Positions 1-6,099 of a DNA stretch of 13,489 bases are shown here, in pieces. Source of the stretch: Omnitrophica bacterium RIFCSPLOWO2_01_FULL_45_10b (lineage in GTDB: Bacteria; Omnitrophota; Omnitrophia; Omnitrophales; Danuiimicrobiaceae); assembly GCA_001804205.1 (NCBI GenBank), contig MHFM01000003.1, forward strand, positions 1 through 13,489, given 5' to 3'. The position numbers and the translations under genes were made by a program. Positions within the stretch are counted from its first letter, which is position 1; each line of letters starts with the position of its first letter. The notes under the pieces are model-generated. The model had not been told where the DNA came from, ran no database searches, and saw only the letters and a list, made by a program, of their open reading frames with translations.

Positions 1-1
1 G

Positions 2-3000
2 GCCGCCGAAGAGCGCGTTCCCAGCGGGATCACAGCCCCCTTTACCGCCGTGGAGCATCCGGCGCAGGAGAGCAAAAGCCCGGCTAAGCTGTTTGAAGCG
101 CACCGGCTATGGATGAAGGAGAAAAAAACCGGCCGGCCGGATAAAAAAAATTCGCGGGTTTTAATATTGAAGGGCTCACTCACATCCACAGGTGACACGA
201 TGGGTTTTAAGACCATTTGGTACTGGAAGAATGAGTTCGACGAATGGGCCGTTTCTTATACCTCCGCAAGCGCGGAGACCGACAAGATCCATCTCCGTAT
301 CGGGAAGAATTTTATTTATTTTGAAGCAAGAGAAGGAAGCCATGAAGGTTCCGGCAACATCCAAGACGCAGGCGTTTTGAACGCCCCGATCGACGATTCG
401 GGAAAGATCACGTTTGAGGTCACACGGAAAGTCTATGAGCTCATCAAAGCAAAATTGGCGGCAACAGATCTTTCTTCGAACAGCAAGATTCTGACTTATT
501 TTTCGCCGGTCGGACCCGTCGTCCGCGCCGAGCTGCGCAATGGACCATTGCGGATTGCGGATTGGGGATTGGAGATTGAACAATCCAAAATCCAAAATCC
601 GAAATCCAAAATTGAAAGGGCCGAGCTGCGAGCGAGAGATTTGTCTAAAGGCGCTTTAACGCTGGAAGTAATTCAAGATGCCATTCGTCACTTAAAGCTT
701 GAAGAAGTTTTGGTAGCAGGCGGAAGTCCGGAAAATGGCTTCGCCGTCTCGCTTCTTAAAGAAGGAAAAAGTAGTTTGGATCTTGAGCGTGTCAAAGATC
801 GCTTAAAATTATCCTATCCGGGTTTTCGTTTCATCATACCGCACCCCACATCGAGTGAAGATGAACCCCTGCTTCAAATTATGCCAAAGCTAAAAACCAG
901 TTTTTATCGCCGTGCCGAACTGCGGAGTGACAAGCCCGCCGATGCGCGGCCAGCGGGGCGGGCCGAGTTGGTCCGGACGGTGACCCAGGTGGCGCAAAAA
1001 TATGGGATCTCAATATTGAACGCAAACCAGGCAGCGAATAGAAACCTGGATGCTTTAAATGACGTATTTACGACGCTTCCGTCCGATTTGATTTCTCATC
1101 TATACGGAGTTTTGGTCATATTCGTTCATACTCAACCCTCTTCTTGGGATCCAGACAACCACATCATCAGGCTTTTACTATCCGACAGCCAGTTCCATAA
1201 TAGCGCTTTTGAGGAATTCTTTCATGCGATTTCAGAGAAAATGCTGACTGTTGAAGACTGGCGCGCCTTGATCGATCGCAACGGGTTCAGGTTCATTGGT
1301 GACAACGGGGTCGTCGTGCCGACCTTCCAATTGACGCTTCCGATAATCTTGGACTCGCCCGCGTGGCATTGGGAAAAAAGGGTCACTGATTTCGACGATC
1401 AGGAGGCGTGGATCAATATCTTCAACCGGTGGCAGGCAGAGGAAGGCGACGTCCCGTCGCCGATCGTTAGCCGAGGCAACCTGACCGACGGATTTTTCAA
1501 TCACGAGCAATTCAGGCTCGTCTTCGGACCCGAATATTTGGTCGGTCAGCCCCATCAGACGTTTTTGGAACATGCTTTTTCCGATCCCAAGGAGTTTTTC
1601 GTTCTTTCGGCGTTGGCCGCATGGCGCATCGAAGGCATCGAGACGCTGGCTGATCATCTGGATGTCGGCTTTGTGCGGGAAACTCTGCTGAAAGAAAATG
1701 CGGAAGGCGGGAAATCCGCCCGCGCTGAGCTGCGGAGAGAACAACAACTGGTGATCAACGATCAGCGATTGGTGGGAAGAAATAAGAGGCAGACAGTTAG
1801 TGGGTATGCTTCTTCTTTCGATCGATCCAAATCACAACGCCGGCCAGGATTAGCAAACCGACAATTACCGTTACCAGAAAAGGAAAAGCTCCCGAGGTCA
1901 TTTCATTCTCCTTCTACGCGTTCTGACGGACTTAAAGTCCACGCTAGCCCATATAATATCACCACCGACACAGCTGACGCAACTCTTACCGCCAATGAGA
2001 TATTAGGAGCAAACCAGAAGGTGATAAGCCCCCCTCCAAACGAGATTTCTCCTAATCGAAACATAGATTTTGCGAATAACAGTCGCTTCACAGCGCCTAG
2101 TTTAGGTGGTCCTAAAGCAAATGATAAAAAATCAAAATCAACCTCCCGCACTGAGGTGCGGAATCAAAATGAGGGACGAGAAATTCTCATGAAACTGCTG
2201 GCCGATCATTCTGTAGAGGAGCCTTTAGGAAAAGCAACACAACAAATTATGGCGAGCGGTCAATGGGATTCAGTCTTCAGATATCTCAATAACTTTAGCT
2301 CTGTTTCGCAATTAATCGGCCCGGAAAAATTTGTTAGTTTATTGCTTGAGACGCGGCTTACTCCGGAAACATTGGAAGAGCGAGCAAAAGCGTTGCTTTC
2401 CGAAACCGATTTCGCAGCATTTATTAAAGAAGCAAGAAGGAATTATCAGCTTCCGGCAAAACCTCTTCTTGCTTATGCGCTTCTTGCTTCACCGGAAGTA
2501 GAGCAAGGTGTTAAGGACTTTTTGAAAAGGGAGAACGGAAGACGAATCTTAGAGCGCAAAAGAATAGGGCAGGCGTTTGTTTATTTATTGGCGGCAAGGA
2601 AAACCCGTCAAGCAGCCCTTTCATTTTTATCTTTTCTTGAACCACAACAAATAGTCCTGGGTTCCTTAATGGCAGAAGAAAGCGAACGGTGGAGCGCCTT
2701 TTGGTATTATTTAACGCCCCTTCATCAAAAATTAATAGAAAAAGGATTATCTCCCGAGGAAGCCAGTAAACTCTTGGTATATTTGGCAACTCACTTCGAT
2801 AAAACCAACCAAAACTATAAAAACGAAATCCAGAGGCACCTTCCTTTAGCGTCAGATTGGTTTGATTGGTTTCGCGAAGAAATTCCTTTGAATCATTATC
2901 TCAAAATGGCAGAACCCGTTCTTTCCCATCTTGCAGAATTTCTTTATACCCATCGGCAGGAGATGCTTGATGCATTCGCCCGCGCGGAGCTGCGGGAGGA

Positions 3001-4150
3001 AGAAATTCAACTGATGAAACGTTTACAGGACCCCAATCAGGTGGATGAAGTTGCGCGTGAATTCCAAGAGTTGGTTCGTAAAGCCATGGAAAGTGAGCGT
3101 GATGAAGCTTTGAAACAACCGCTTTTAAATCAGGCGGATCATATTTTGACGATGATTGAAAACATTTATGACAGTTCAGACTTGGACCAAGATAAGAATC
3201 TCGCGGAAAATTTGAAGGATTTAATGCTGAACATTAGCGAAGGATTGAGGCATGACATTACAGAACGTTCCTTGCAAGATAAAAAAGATTTCTCCAAGCT
3301 CCAGAAACGTGTTTTGGGTTTATTGGGGCGATTTCAAATTCCTGAAGAGTTGGATCGTCAATTCAAAAGAGACAGATTGCCCGACCGTGCTTTAGAAAAA
3401 TTATGGCGAGACATGGGGCTTGATGAGCCGAAAGATGAAGAACCGGGAGACGAAGGCAATGTTGCATCACGGTCGGAATTGAGAGGTAATGTGGGAAACC
3501 AGGTTCTTGAAATAGTTGAAGTTCAAAATGATCAAACGCTTACGGTTTCAAATTCGGAAATTCATCGGCCGAGAAATGGTCAGAATCGAATAATTGTTTC
3601 ACTCGATGCGCTTCAAAAAGATAGCGGCTTGCAGGCCGAATTTTTGGAAGTCCTTAAAGCAAATGCTCAAAATGAGGCGTTTGAAATCGGCGTTTTAGCT
3701 CTTGAATTTCCAGATGGACTTCAAGCAGAAAGCGCTGTGATAAAGCTTTTTGGCCCAAGCGCCGACGGAAGTGTTTTTGTTCAATACAAACCGCTTCAAC
3801 TTTATGCGCGAAATCGTCTCGGCATCGCCTATGAAGGAGCTTCCCCTCAAGCGGTATTAGGCCGTCTTGTCGATTTGAAACGTCAAGAGATAGGCGCAAA
3901 AGGTTTTTCAACGCGCGTGATTGCAATTGGCGAAGAGACTTTACTTTCTAAATTAACACGCCGGGACACGCCGAAACTTTTGGCGCACCCTCTAGCTTTA
4001 AAAGCCGCGCTTCTTCTTTTTGATTTGGACGGTGCAATTGATTTGGGACGCATTGCCGATCTGCGCGGCCTTATTGATCCAACCTCCTCTCTCATTTATT
4101 CTCTCCAGCAGGCGATTGCAGGGCAGCTCCTGCGCAGCCGTGCTGCTTAA
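2..4150 (+). CDS. Giant RAELR-repeat protein, 5' end outside the window; function unknown
   Basis: One uninterrupted frame from the window edge to a TAA at 4148-4150. A GTG at 50 is a possible start, but the frame stays open to base 2 and no Shine-Dalgarno precedes the GTG, so the gene probably begins upstream. Residue numbers here count from that GTG (1366 aa). The N-terminal third looks beta-rich. Around 350-530 a region resembles a degenerate zinc-peptidase fold (EEFFHAI at 388-394, DPKEFF near 512-517). Residues 563-700 are polar and low in pattern because they lie antisense to small membrane-protein ORFs. Residues 710-975 are strongly helical, in a repeat-like way. Residues 980-1135 are charged and coiled-coil-like. 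The C-terminal 230 residues look alpha/beta. Eight R-x-E-[LV]-R-type motifs (residues 159, 190, 288, 304, 558, 700, 978, 1141) are the hallmark; similar motifs occur in very large Omnitrophota proteins (recollection). A separate gene starting at ATG 2189 cannot be excluded. I do not recognise the whole protein. Confidence 0.75.
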   Translation, partial: AAEERVPSGITAPFTAVEHPAQESKSPAKLFEAHRLWMKEKKTGRPDKKNSRVLILKGSLTSTGDTMGFKTIWYWKNEFDEWAVSYTSASAETDKIHLRIGKNFIYFEAREGSHEGSGNIQDAGVLNAPIDDSGKITFEVTRKVYELIKAKLAATDLSSNSKILTYFSPVGPVVRAELRNGPLRIADWGLEIEQSKIQNPKSKIERAELRARDLSKGALTLEVIQDAIRHLKLEEVLVAGGSPENGFAVSLLKEGKSSLDLERVKDRLKLSYPGFRFIIPHPTSSEDEPLLQIMPKLKTSFYRRAELRSDKPADARPAGRAELVRTVTQVAQKYGISILNANQAANRNLDALNDVFTTLPSDLISHLYGVLVIFVHTQPSSWDPDNHIIRLLLSDSQFHNSAFEEFFHAISEKMLTVEDWRALIDRNGFRFIGDNGVVVPTFQLTLPIILDSPAWHWEKRVTDFDDQEAWINIFNRWQAEEGDVPSPIVSRGNLTDGFFNHEQFRLVFGPEYLVGQPHQTFLEHAFSDPKEFFVLSALAAWRIEGIETLADHLDVGFVRETLLKENAEGGKSARAELRREQQLVINDQRLVGRNKRQTVSGYASSFDRSKSQRRPGLANRQLPLPEKEKLPRSFHSPSTRSDGLKVHASPYNITTDTADATLTANEILGANQKVISPPPNEISPNRNIDFANNSRFTAPSLGGPKANDKKSKSTSRTEVRNQNEGREILMKLLADHSVEEPLGKATQQIMASGQWDSVFRYLNNFSSVSQLIGPEKFVSLLLETRLTPETLEERAKALLSETDFAAFIKEARRNYQLPAKPLLAYALLASPEVEQGVKDFLKRENGRRILERKRIGQAFVYLLAARKTRQAALSFLSFLEPQQIVLGSLMAEESERWSAFWYYLTPLHQKLIEKGLSPEEASKLLVYLATHFDKTNQNYKNEIQRHLPLASDWFDWFREEIPLNHYLKMAEPVLSHLAEFLYTHRQEMLDAFARAELREEEIQLMKRLQDPNQVDEVAREFQELVRKAMESERDEALKQPLLNQADHILTMIENIYDSSDLDQDKNLAENLKDLMLNISEGLRHDITERSLQDKKDFSKLQKRVLGLLGRFQIPEELDRQFKRDRLPDRALEKLWRDMGLDEPKDEEPGDEGNVASRSELRGNVGNQVLEIVEVQNDQTLTVSNSEIHRPRNGQNRIIVSLDALQKDSGLQAEFLEVLKANAQNEAFEIGVLALEFPDGLQAESAVIKLFGPSADGSVFVQYKPLQLYARNRLGIAYEGASPQAVLGRLVDLKRQEIGAKGFSTRVIAIGEETLLSKLTRRDTPKLLAHPLALKAALLLFDLDGAIDLGRIADLRGLIDPTSSLIYSLQQAIAGQLLRSRAA
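524..631 (+). repeat. RAELR-coding repeat pair bracketing a 78-bp in-frame insert
   Basis: CGCGCCGAGCTGCGC at 524-538 and AGGGCCGAGCTGCGA at 617-631 share an 11-base core, GCCGAGCTGCG. Both read R-A-E-L-R in the giant frame. Exactly between them lies a 78-bp (26-codon) segment made almost entirely of the heptad inverted repeat at 547-613. The layout looks like an insertion bounded by a direct repeat of the RAELR unit. Confidence 0.8.
547..613. repeat. Heptad-type inverted repeat inside the giant ORF
   Basis: The left arm (547-578) is a run of 7-base units ending in GATT (GCGGATT, GCGGATT, GGGGATT, GGAGATT). The right arm (581-613) is the mirror, AATCNNN units such as AATCCAA and AATCCGA, with only two bases between the arms. 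It would fold into one long imperfect hairpin. It is translated in frame as a stretch containing LRIADWGLE and IQNPKSKIE. A sister copy lies in the intergenic region at 5471-5545, which marks it as a dispersed element rather than ancestral coding sequence. Confidence 0.85.
911..973 (+). repeat. RAELR-coding repeat pair bracketing a 33-bp GC-rich hairpin insert
   Basis: CGTGCCGAACTGCGG (911-925, R-A-E-L-R) and CGGGCCGAGTTGGTC (959-973, R-A-E-L-V) bracket 33 bases. The perfect 7-bp inverted repeat GCCCGCC (934-940) / GGCGGGC (957-963) lies in the insert and runs into the second motif. The local peptide is SDKPADARPAG. Same architecture as 524-631 with a different insert. Confidence 0.7.
1721..1735 (+). 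repeat. RAELR-coding unit at the left border of the antisense cassette
   Basis: CGCGCTGAGCTGCGG encodes R-A-E-L-R (residues 558-562). With the preceding bases it forms a CCGC/GCGG mini-hairpin, and a GGCGG/CCGCC inverted repeat (1706-1710/1716-1720) abuts it. It lies 411 bp before the matching unit at 2147-2161; the interval contains the minus-strand small membrane-protein ORFs. Confidence 0.75.
1797..1901 (-). CDS. 34-aa single-pass membrane peptide, antisense within the giant ORF (cassette A, gene 2)
   Basis: Minus-strand ATG at 1901 to TAA at 1797, 34 codons. A Shine-Dalgarno (AAGGAG, in AGAAGGAGAATGAA) lies a few bases upstream and is embedded in the last codons of the preceding minus-strand ORF, whose stop is one base away. 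The peptide starts MTSGAFPFLV, has one hydrophobic helix (about residues 8-26, rich in V, I, L and G) and ends in a basic tail, IDRKKKHTH. Its plan matches the 30-aa peptide at 4241-4333: a short N-terminus, one helix and a terminal cluster of R/K/H. Function unknown. Signal, spacing and paralogy favour a real gene, but the opposite strand is also open in the giant frame. Confidence 0.55.
   Translation of the reverse strand: MTSGAFPFLVTVIVGLLILAGVVIWIDRKKKHTH
1903..2091 (-). CDS. Small two-helix membrane protein, antisense within the giant ORF (cassette A, gene 1)
   Basis: A minus-strand frame ending with TGA at 1903-1905. The chosen start is GTG at 2091 (62 aa), because it gives a length and N-terminus like the relative at 4338-4541. 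ATG at 2064 (53 aa) or GTG at 2151 (82 aa) are alternatives, and none has a convincing Shine-Dalgarno. Two hydrophobic segments are visible, around FGGGLITFWFA and around ASAVSVVILYGLAW. It shares the pattern G-x3-FG-x2-[LV]-I and a similar second helix with the 67-aa protein downstream, and ends with an acidic VEGE much as that one ends with MEEI. The last codons carry the Shine-Dalgarno of the 34-aa gene, so the two look translationally linked. Confidence 0.5.
   Translation of the reverse strand: MKRLLFAKSMFRLGEISFGGGLITFWFAPNISLAVRVASAVSVVILYGLAWTLSPSERVEGE
2147..2161 (+). repeat. RAELR-type unit (RTEVR) at the right border of the antisense cassette
   Basis: CGCACTGAGGTGCGG encodes R-T-E-V-R. 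With the base before it, CCGCAC-TGAG-GTGCGG is a perfect 6-bp-stem hairpin, the best palindrome among the eight copies. It closes the segment opened by the unit at 1721-1735. Confidence 0.65.
2981..2995 (+). repeat. RAELR-coding unit before the coiled-coil region
   Basis: CGCGCGGAGCTGCGG encodes R-A-E-L-R (residues 978-982). The flanks give a CCCGC/GCGGG stem (2979-2996). It begins a charged, helical segment that runs to the degenerate unit at 3470. Confidence 0.7.
3470..3484 (+). repeat. Degenerate RAELR-type unit (RSELR)
   Basis: CGGTCGGAATTGAGA encodes R-S-E-L-R (residues 1141-1145) but has lost most of the shared DNA core. The peptide is kept better than the nucleotides, which suggests an old copy. 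Confidence 0.5.
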
Positions 4151-4182
4151 CCATTTGCCTGAGGCGGTTGGGCCAAAAGGAC

Positions 4183-4217
4183 AAATAACACCAAATCGGT
4201 TGGATTTGGTGTTATTT
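4183..4217. terminator. Bidirectional hairpin terminator
   Basis: AAATAACACCAAATC (4183-4197) and its perfect 15-base reverse complement (4203-4217) are separated by GGTTG. A-rich and T-rich ends flank the stem on both strands. It sits 33 bases after the giant ORF stop and 23 bases past the stop of the minus-strand small-protein pair, so it can serve both converging transcripts. Confidence 0.8.
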
Positions 4218-4240
4218 CCGCCCTAGCTCCTTTTTATAGG

Positions 4241-4333
4241 TTAGCGTTTGTGATGGCGGCGGTTCCAGAAGATAACAAAAAAAGTAAACGCGACAAGAAG
4301 CCCGCCCGGTAGAAGACCCCACATTGGATCCAT
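4241..4333 (-). CDS. 30-aa single-pass membrane peptide (cassette B, gene 2)
   Basis: Minus-strand ATG at 4333 to TAA at 4241, 30 codons. GGAGG (plus-strand 4346-4350) lies 12 bases upstream, inside the final codons of the 67-aa gene. ATG at 4324 is an alternative start. The peptide begins MDPMWGLLPGG, has one hydrophobic helix (LLVAFTFFVIFW) and ends in the basic tail NRRHHKR. Gene order, tight spacing, embedded Shine-Dalgarno and protein plan repeat those of cassette A (1797-2091), so this is probably a real small gene. No known function is recognised. Confidence 0.6.
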   Translation of the reverse strand: MDPMWGLLPGGLLVAFTFFVIFWNRRHHKR

Positions 4334-4337
4334 TGGT

Positions 4338-4541
4338 TTAGATTTCCTCCATTTTATAATCCAACAGCAACGATGCTGCGAGCATAGTTAAATAAAGGAT
4401 ACATCCAGCAAGAAATAAACGCAAATGGAATCCCTCAGATCTAACTGCAGAACCGATGACAAGCATGCCAAACACCACGGTTCCCGCATTCGTAAGAAAG
4501 GATTTGAGCGTTTTTCTCCGTTCGGGAGTTAATTCAAACAT
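4338..4541 (-). CDS. 67-aa two-helix membrane protein (cassette B, gene 1)
   Basis: ATG at 4541 to TAA at 4338. It begins MFELTPERRKTLKSFLTNAG, a charged amphipathic start, followed by two hydrophobic segments (about residues 18-32 and 41-59) and a short MEEI tail. The shape resembles short bacterial DUF families of about 70 aa such as DUF6722 (recollection, not verified). It lacks a Shine-Dalgarno. A TTGACT-N17-TATCAC promoter ends nine bases before the ATG, so the message may be nearly leaderless. It is followed after four bases by the 30-aa gene. Related to the 62-aa ORF at 1903-2091. Confidence 0.7.
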   Translation of the reverse strand: MFELTPERRKTLKSFLTNAGTVVFGMLVIGSAVRSEGFHLRLFLAGCILYLTMLAASLLLDYKMEEI

Positions 4542-4550
4542 AGCGCTTGA

Positions 4551-4579
4551 GTGATATCATATAATTAGTTATAAGTCAA
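4551..4579 (-). promoter_or_regulatory. Sigma70-like promoter for the small membrane-protein pair
   Basis: On the minus strand, TTGACT (plus 4574-4579), a 17-base spacer, then TATCAC (plus 4551-4556). The -35 box is strong and the -10 box moderate. The predicted transcript start is within a few bases of the ATG at 4541. Confidence 0.45.
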
Positions 4580-4596
4580 TTAAAATATTATTTTAA
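4580..4596. promoter_or_regulatory. AT-rich perfect palindrome between divergent promoters
   Basis: TTAAAATATTATTTTAA is an 8+1+8 palindrome set exactly between the two outward-facing -35 boxes. A regulator-binding site is possible. AT-rich DNA makes such palindromes more frequent by chance. Confidence 0.3.
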
Positions 4597-4602
4597 ATAA
4601 AC

Positions 4603-4631
4603 TTGTTTTTAGCGTCTGCTTGTGATATGAA
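4603..4631 (+). promoter_or_regulatory. Candidate promoter for the MqnD-like gene
   Basis: TTGTTT (4603-4608), a 17-base spacer, TATGAA (4626-4631). It is a weak match at both boxes, but the spacing is ideal and the -10 lies eight bases before the ATG at 4640. Confidence 0.35.
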
Positions 4632-4639
4632 ATGCGTCC

Positions 4640-5467
4640 ATGAATACGATACGATTTGGCCATAGCCCGGATCCGGACGATGCGTTCATGTTTTATGCCA
4701 TCGCGAAGAATAAAATTGATACGAAGGAATTCCGCATTCTTCATGTTGTAGAGGATATTGAATCGCTCAATCAGCGGGCGCTCAAAGGTGAACTTGAAGC
4801 TACAGCCGTTTCCGTTCACGCTTACGCTTATCTTTCGGATCATTATGCCATCATGCGTTCCGGCGCAAGCATCGGCGAAAAATACGGCCCCATCGTAGTT
4901 TCTCGAAAGCCGCTCAAACCGAAAGATTTAAAAGGCAAAAAAATCGCAATTCCGGGAACTTTAACAACAGCCGCTTTGGTGCTGCGTCTTTTTGAACCGG
5001 AATTTTCCTATGTGATCGTTCCTTTTGACAAAATTTTAGATTATGTAAAAGCCGGAAAAGCAGATTGCGGCCTTGTCATTCATGAAGGACAAATTACCTA
5101 TCAAAAGGAAGGGCTTGAAAAGGTTATTGATTTAGGCGAGTGGTGGTGGAATGAAACCAAACTTCCGCTTCCTTTGGGGATTGATGTTGTCCGCAAAAAT
5201 TTAGGCGAAGAAAAAATGAAAGCCTTCTCCGAAATTTTTAAGAACAGCATTATTTATTCTCTCGAACACCGCAAAGATGCGCTCGCTTATGCCATGCCCT
5301 ATGGGCGTGATCTTACGCCTGAGGCAGCGGATCGCTTTGTAGGAATGTATGTTAATGATTATACGCGTGATCTTGGACCAAAAGGGGAAGCAGGTATCCG
5401 AGAACTTATGGAACGAGGTTTTGCTCGGAAACTTTTAATGAAGAAGATCGTTCCGGAATTTGTGTAA
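4640..5467 (+). CDS. MqnA/MqnD-family protein (1,4-dihydroxy-6-naphthoate synthase-like)
   Basis: 275 aa, a typical length for MqnD, an enzyme of the futalosine route to menaquinone built on a periplasmic-binding-protein fold. The N-terminal GHSPDPDDAFMFYA corresponds to the family's SPCPNDTFIF-type motif. GLVIHEGQITY (His148) matches the HEGRFTY-like segment that carries the catalytic histidine, followed by DLGEWWW and LPLPLGID, both family hallmarks. The start is the ATG after a promoter-like sequence, with no Shine-Dalgarno. No other menaquinone gene is near, and the DPDD version of the first motif differs from classic MqnD. A related substrate-binding or paralogous enzyme is therefore possible. 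The family is clear, the exact reaction is not. Confidence 0.75.
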   Translation: MNTIRFGHSPDPDDAFMFYAIAKNKIDTKEFRILHVVEDIESLNQRALKGELEATAVSVHAYAYLSDHYAIMRSGASIGEKYGPIVVSRKPLKPKDLKGKKIAIPGTLTTAALVLRLFEPEFSYVIVPFDKILDYVKAGKADCGLVIHEGQITYQKEGLEKVIDLGEWWWNETKLPLPLGIDVVRKNLGEEKMKAFSEIFKNSIIYSLEHRKDALAYAMPYGRDLTPEAADRFVGMYVNDYTRDLGPKGEAGIRELMERGFARKLLMKKIVPEFV

Positions 5468-5470
5468 ACC

Positions 5471-5545
5471 AATTGCGGATTTCGGATTGATGATTGTGCA
5501 TTGTTTAAAGTTCAATCCACAATCCACAATCTAAAATCTGAAATT
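5471..5545. repeat. Heptad-type inverted repeat, intergenic copy
   Basis: The left arm (5471-5496) contains GCGGATT, TCGGATT and GATGATT. The right arm (5513-5545) contains AATCCAC, AATCCAC and AATCTAA-type units. The loop is 16 bases. It fills the gap between the MqnD-like gene and the converging PilZ gene, and its end overlaps the PilZ stop codon. As a hairpin it may also limit read-through. Same family as 547-613. Confidence 0.85.
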
Positions 5546-5954
5546 AAAAACTAGCTGCTTGGACAACGAGTGATTCGCATTCTTCTCGCCGATCCGCTTC
5601 GATAAAATGAATACCTGCCTCAAAAAGTCCCGTTTCAAGATTTAAGTGCCGCCACGCTACTTCGGCCAGAATTCGTCTTTCTGAGGCTAGTAGAAGTTCT
5701 TGAGTTTGAATTTGCGGCGGAAGTTTTTCAAGATCAACATCAATCAAGGCTTTTGCGTTTCGTTCAAGCGGCTCAAGGGCTGTAATTTTCATTCCGCTTT
5801 GGCTGATGTTCTTACATTTTCCAATCTGAAGCGGTGGACGGAGTTTTCCGTTCATTTTGGAAAATCGAATCGGCCATGCGCAAGAAATTCGCGGGTGCCG
5901 GCGGCGTTCTTTTTTCCAGAGGTCGTGGAAGGTTGTGGCGTGCCTTTGCATCAT
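5544..5954 (-). CDS. PilZ-domain protein (cyclic di-GMP receptor candidate)
   Basis: 136 aa, essentially one PilZ domain. The two cyclic di-GMP signature elements are present: RRHPR (R18-x3-R22) and NISQSG (N49, S51, G54). The usual beta-strand pattern follows, ending in AEVAWRHL and FEAGIHFIE, the typical C-terminal strand pair. Single-domain PilZ proteins act as cytosolic adaptors in motility, secretion or polysaccharide control; the target cannot be read here. Two consecutive ATGs (5954 and 5951) are possible starts and neither has a clear Shine-Dalgarno. It is a lone gene, converging on the MqnD-like gene and diverging from the TIGR04073-like gene. Confidence 0.88.
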   Translation of the reverse strand: MMQRHATTFHDLWKKERRRHPRISCAWPIRFSKMNGKLRPPLQIGKCKNISQSGMKITALEPLERNAKALIDVDLEKLPPQIQTQELLLASERRILAEVAWRHLNLETGLFEAGIHFIEADRREECESLVVQAASF

Positions 5955-5974
5955 ATACGTGTATCGTCATGAAA

Positions 5975-6042
5975 GGGACGGTTCCGTAGGGGACGGTTCT
6001 CCAGGGCCCGGACCTCAAGGGTGCCGTCTTTAAAGAACCGTC
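5975..6042. repeat. REP-like GGGACGGTTC repeat cluster
   Basis: GGGACGGTTC occurs directly at 5975-5984 and 5990-5999. Its inverse AGAACCGTC at 6034-6042 forms a perfect 9-bp inverted repeat with GACGGTTCT at 5992-6000. It lies in the divergent region upstream of the PilZ gene. The sequence resembles repeats often found near REP-associated tyrosine transposases (recollection). No transposase gene is in the window. Confidence 0.65.
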
Positions 6043-6099
6043 TCCAACAAAGGGAGCAACGTTACATCATTCTGTTGTAACTGATTCAAAATAAATTAG

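Noticed and set aside
176..595. Minus-strand open frame of 139 codons
   Set aside because: Shadow of the giant ORF; its start lies in the heptad inverted repeat and it has no ribosome site.
1232..1747. Minus-strand open frame of 171 codons within the giant gene
   Set aside because: No Shine-Dalgarno and no recognisable pattern. It lies opposite the peptidase-like region, which has coherent plus-strand protein features. Unlike 1797-2091, no paralogous small gene supports it.
6061..6081. GTTACA / TGTAAC 6-bp inverted repeat upstream of the TIGR04073-like gene
   Set aside because: Short arms and no fixed relation to a promoter; not distinguishable from chance.
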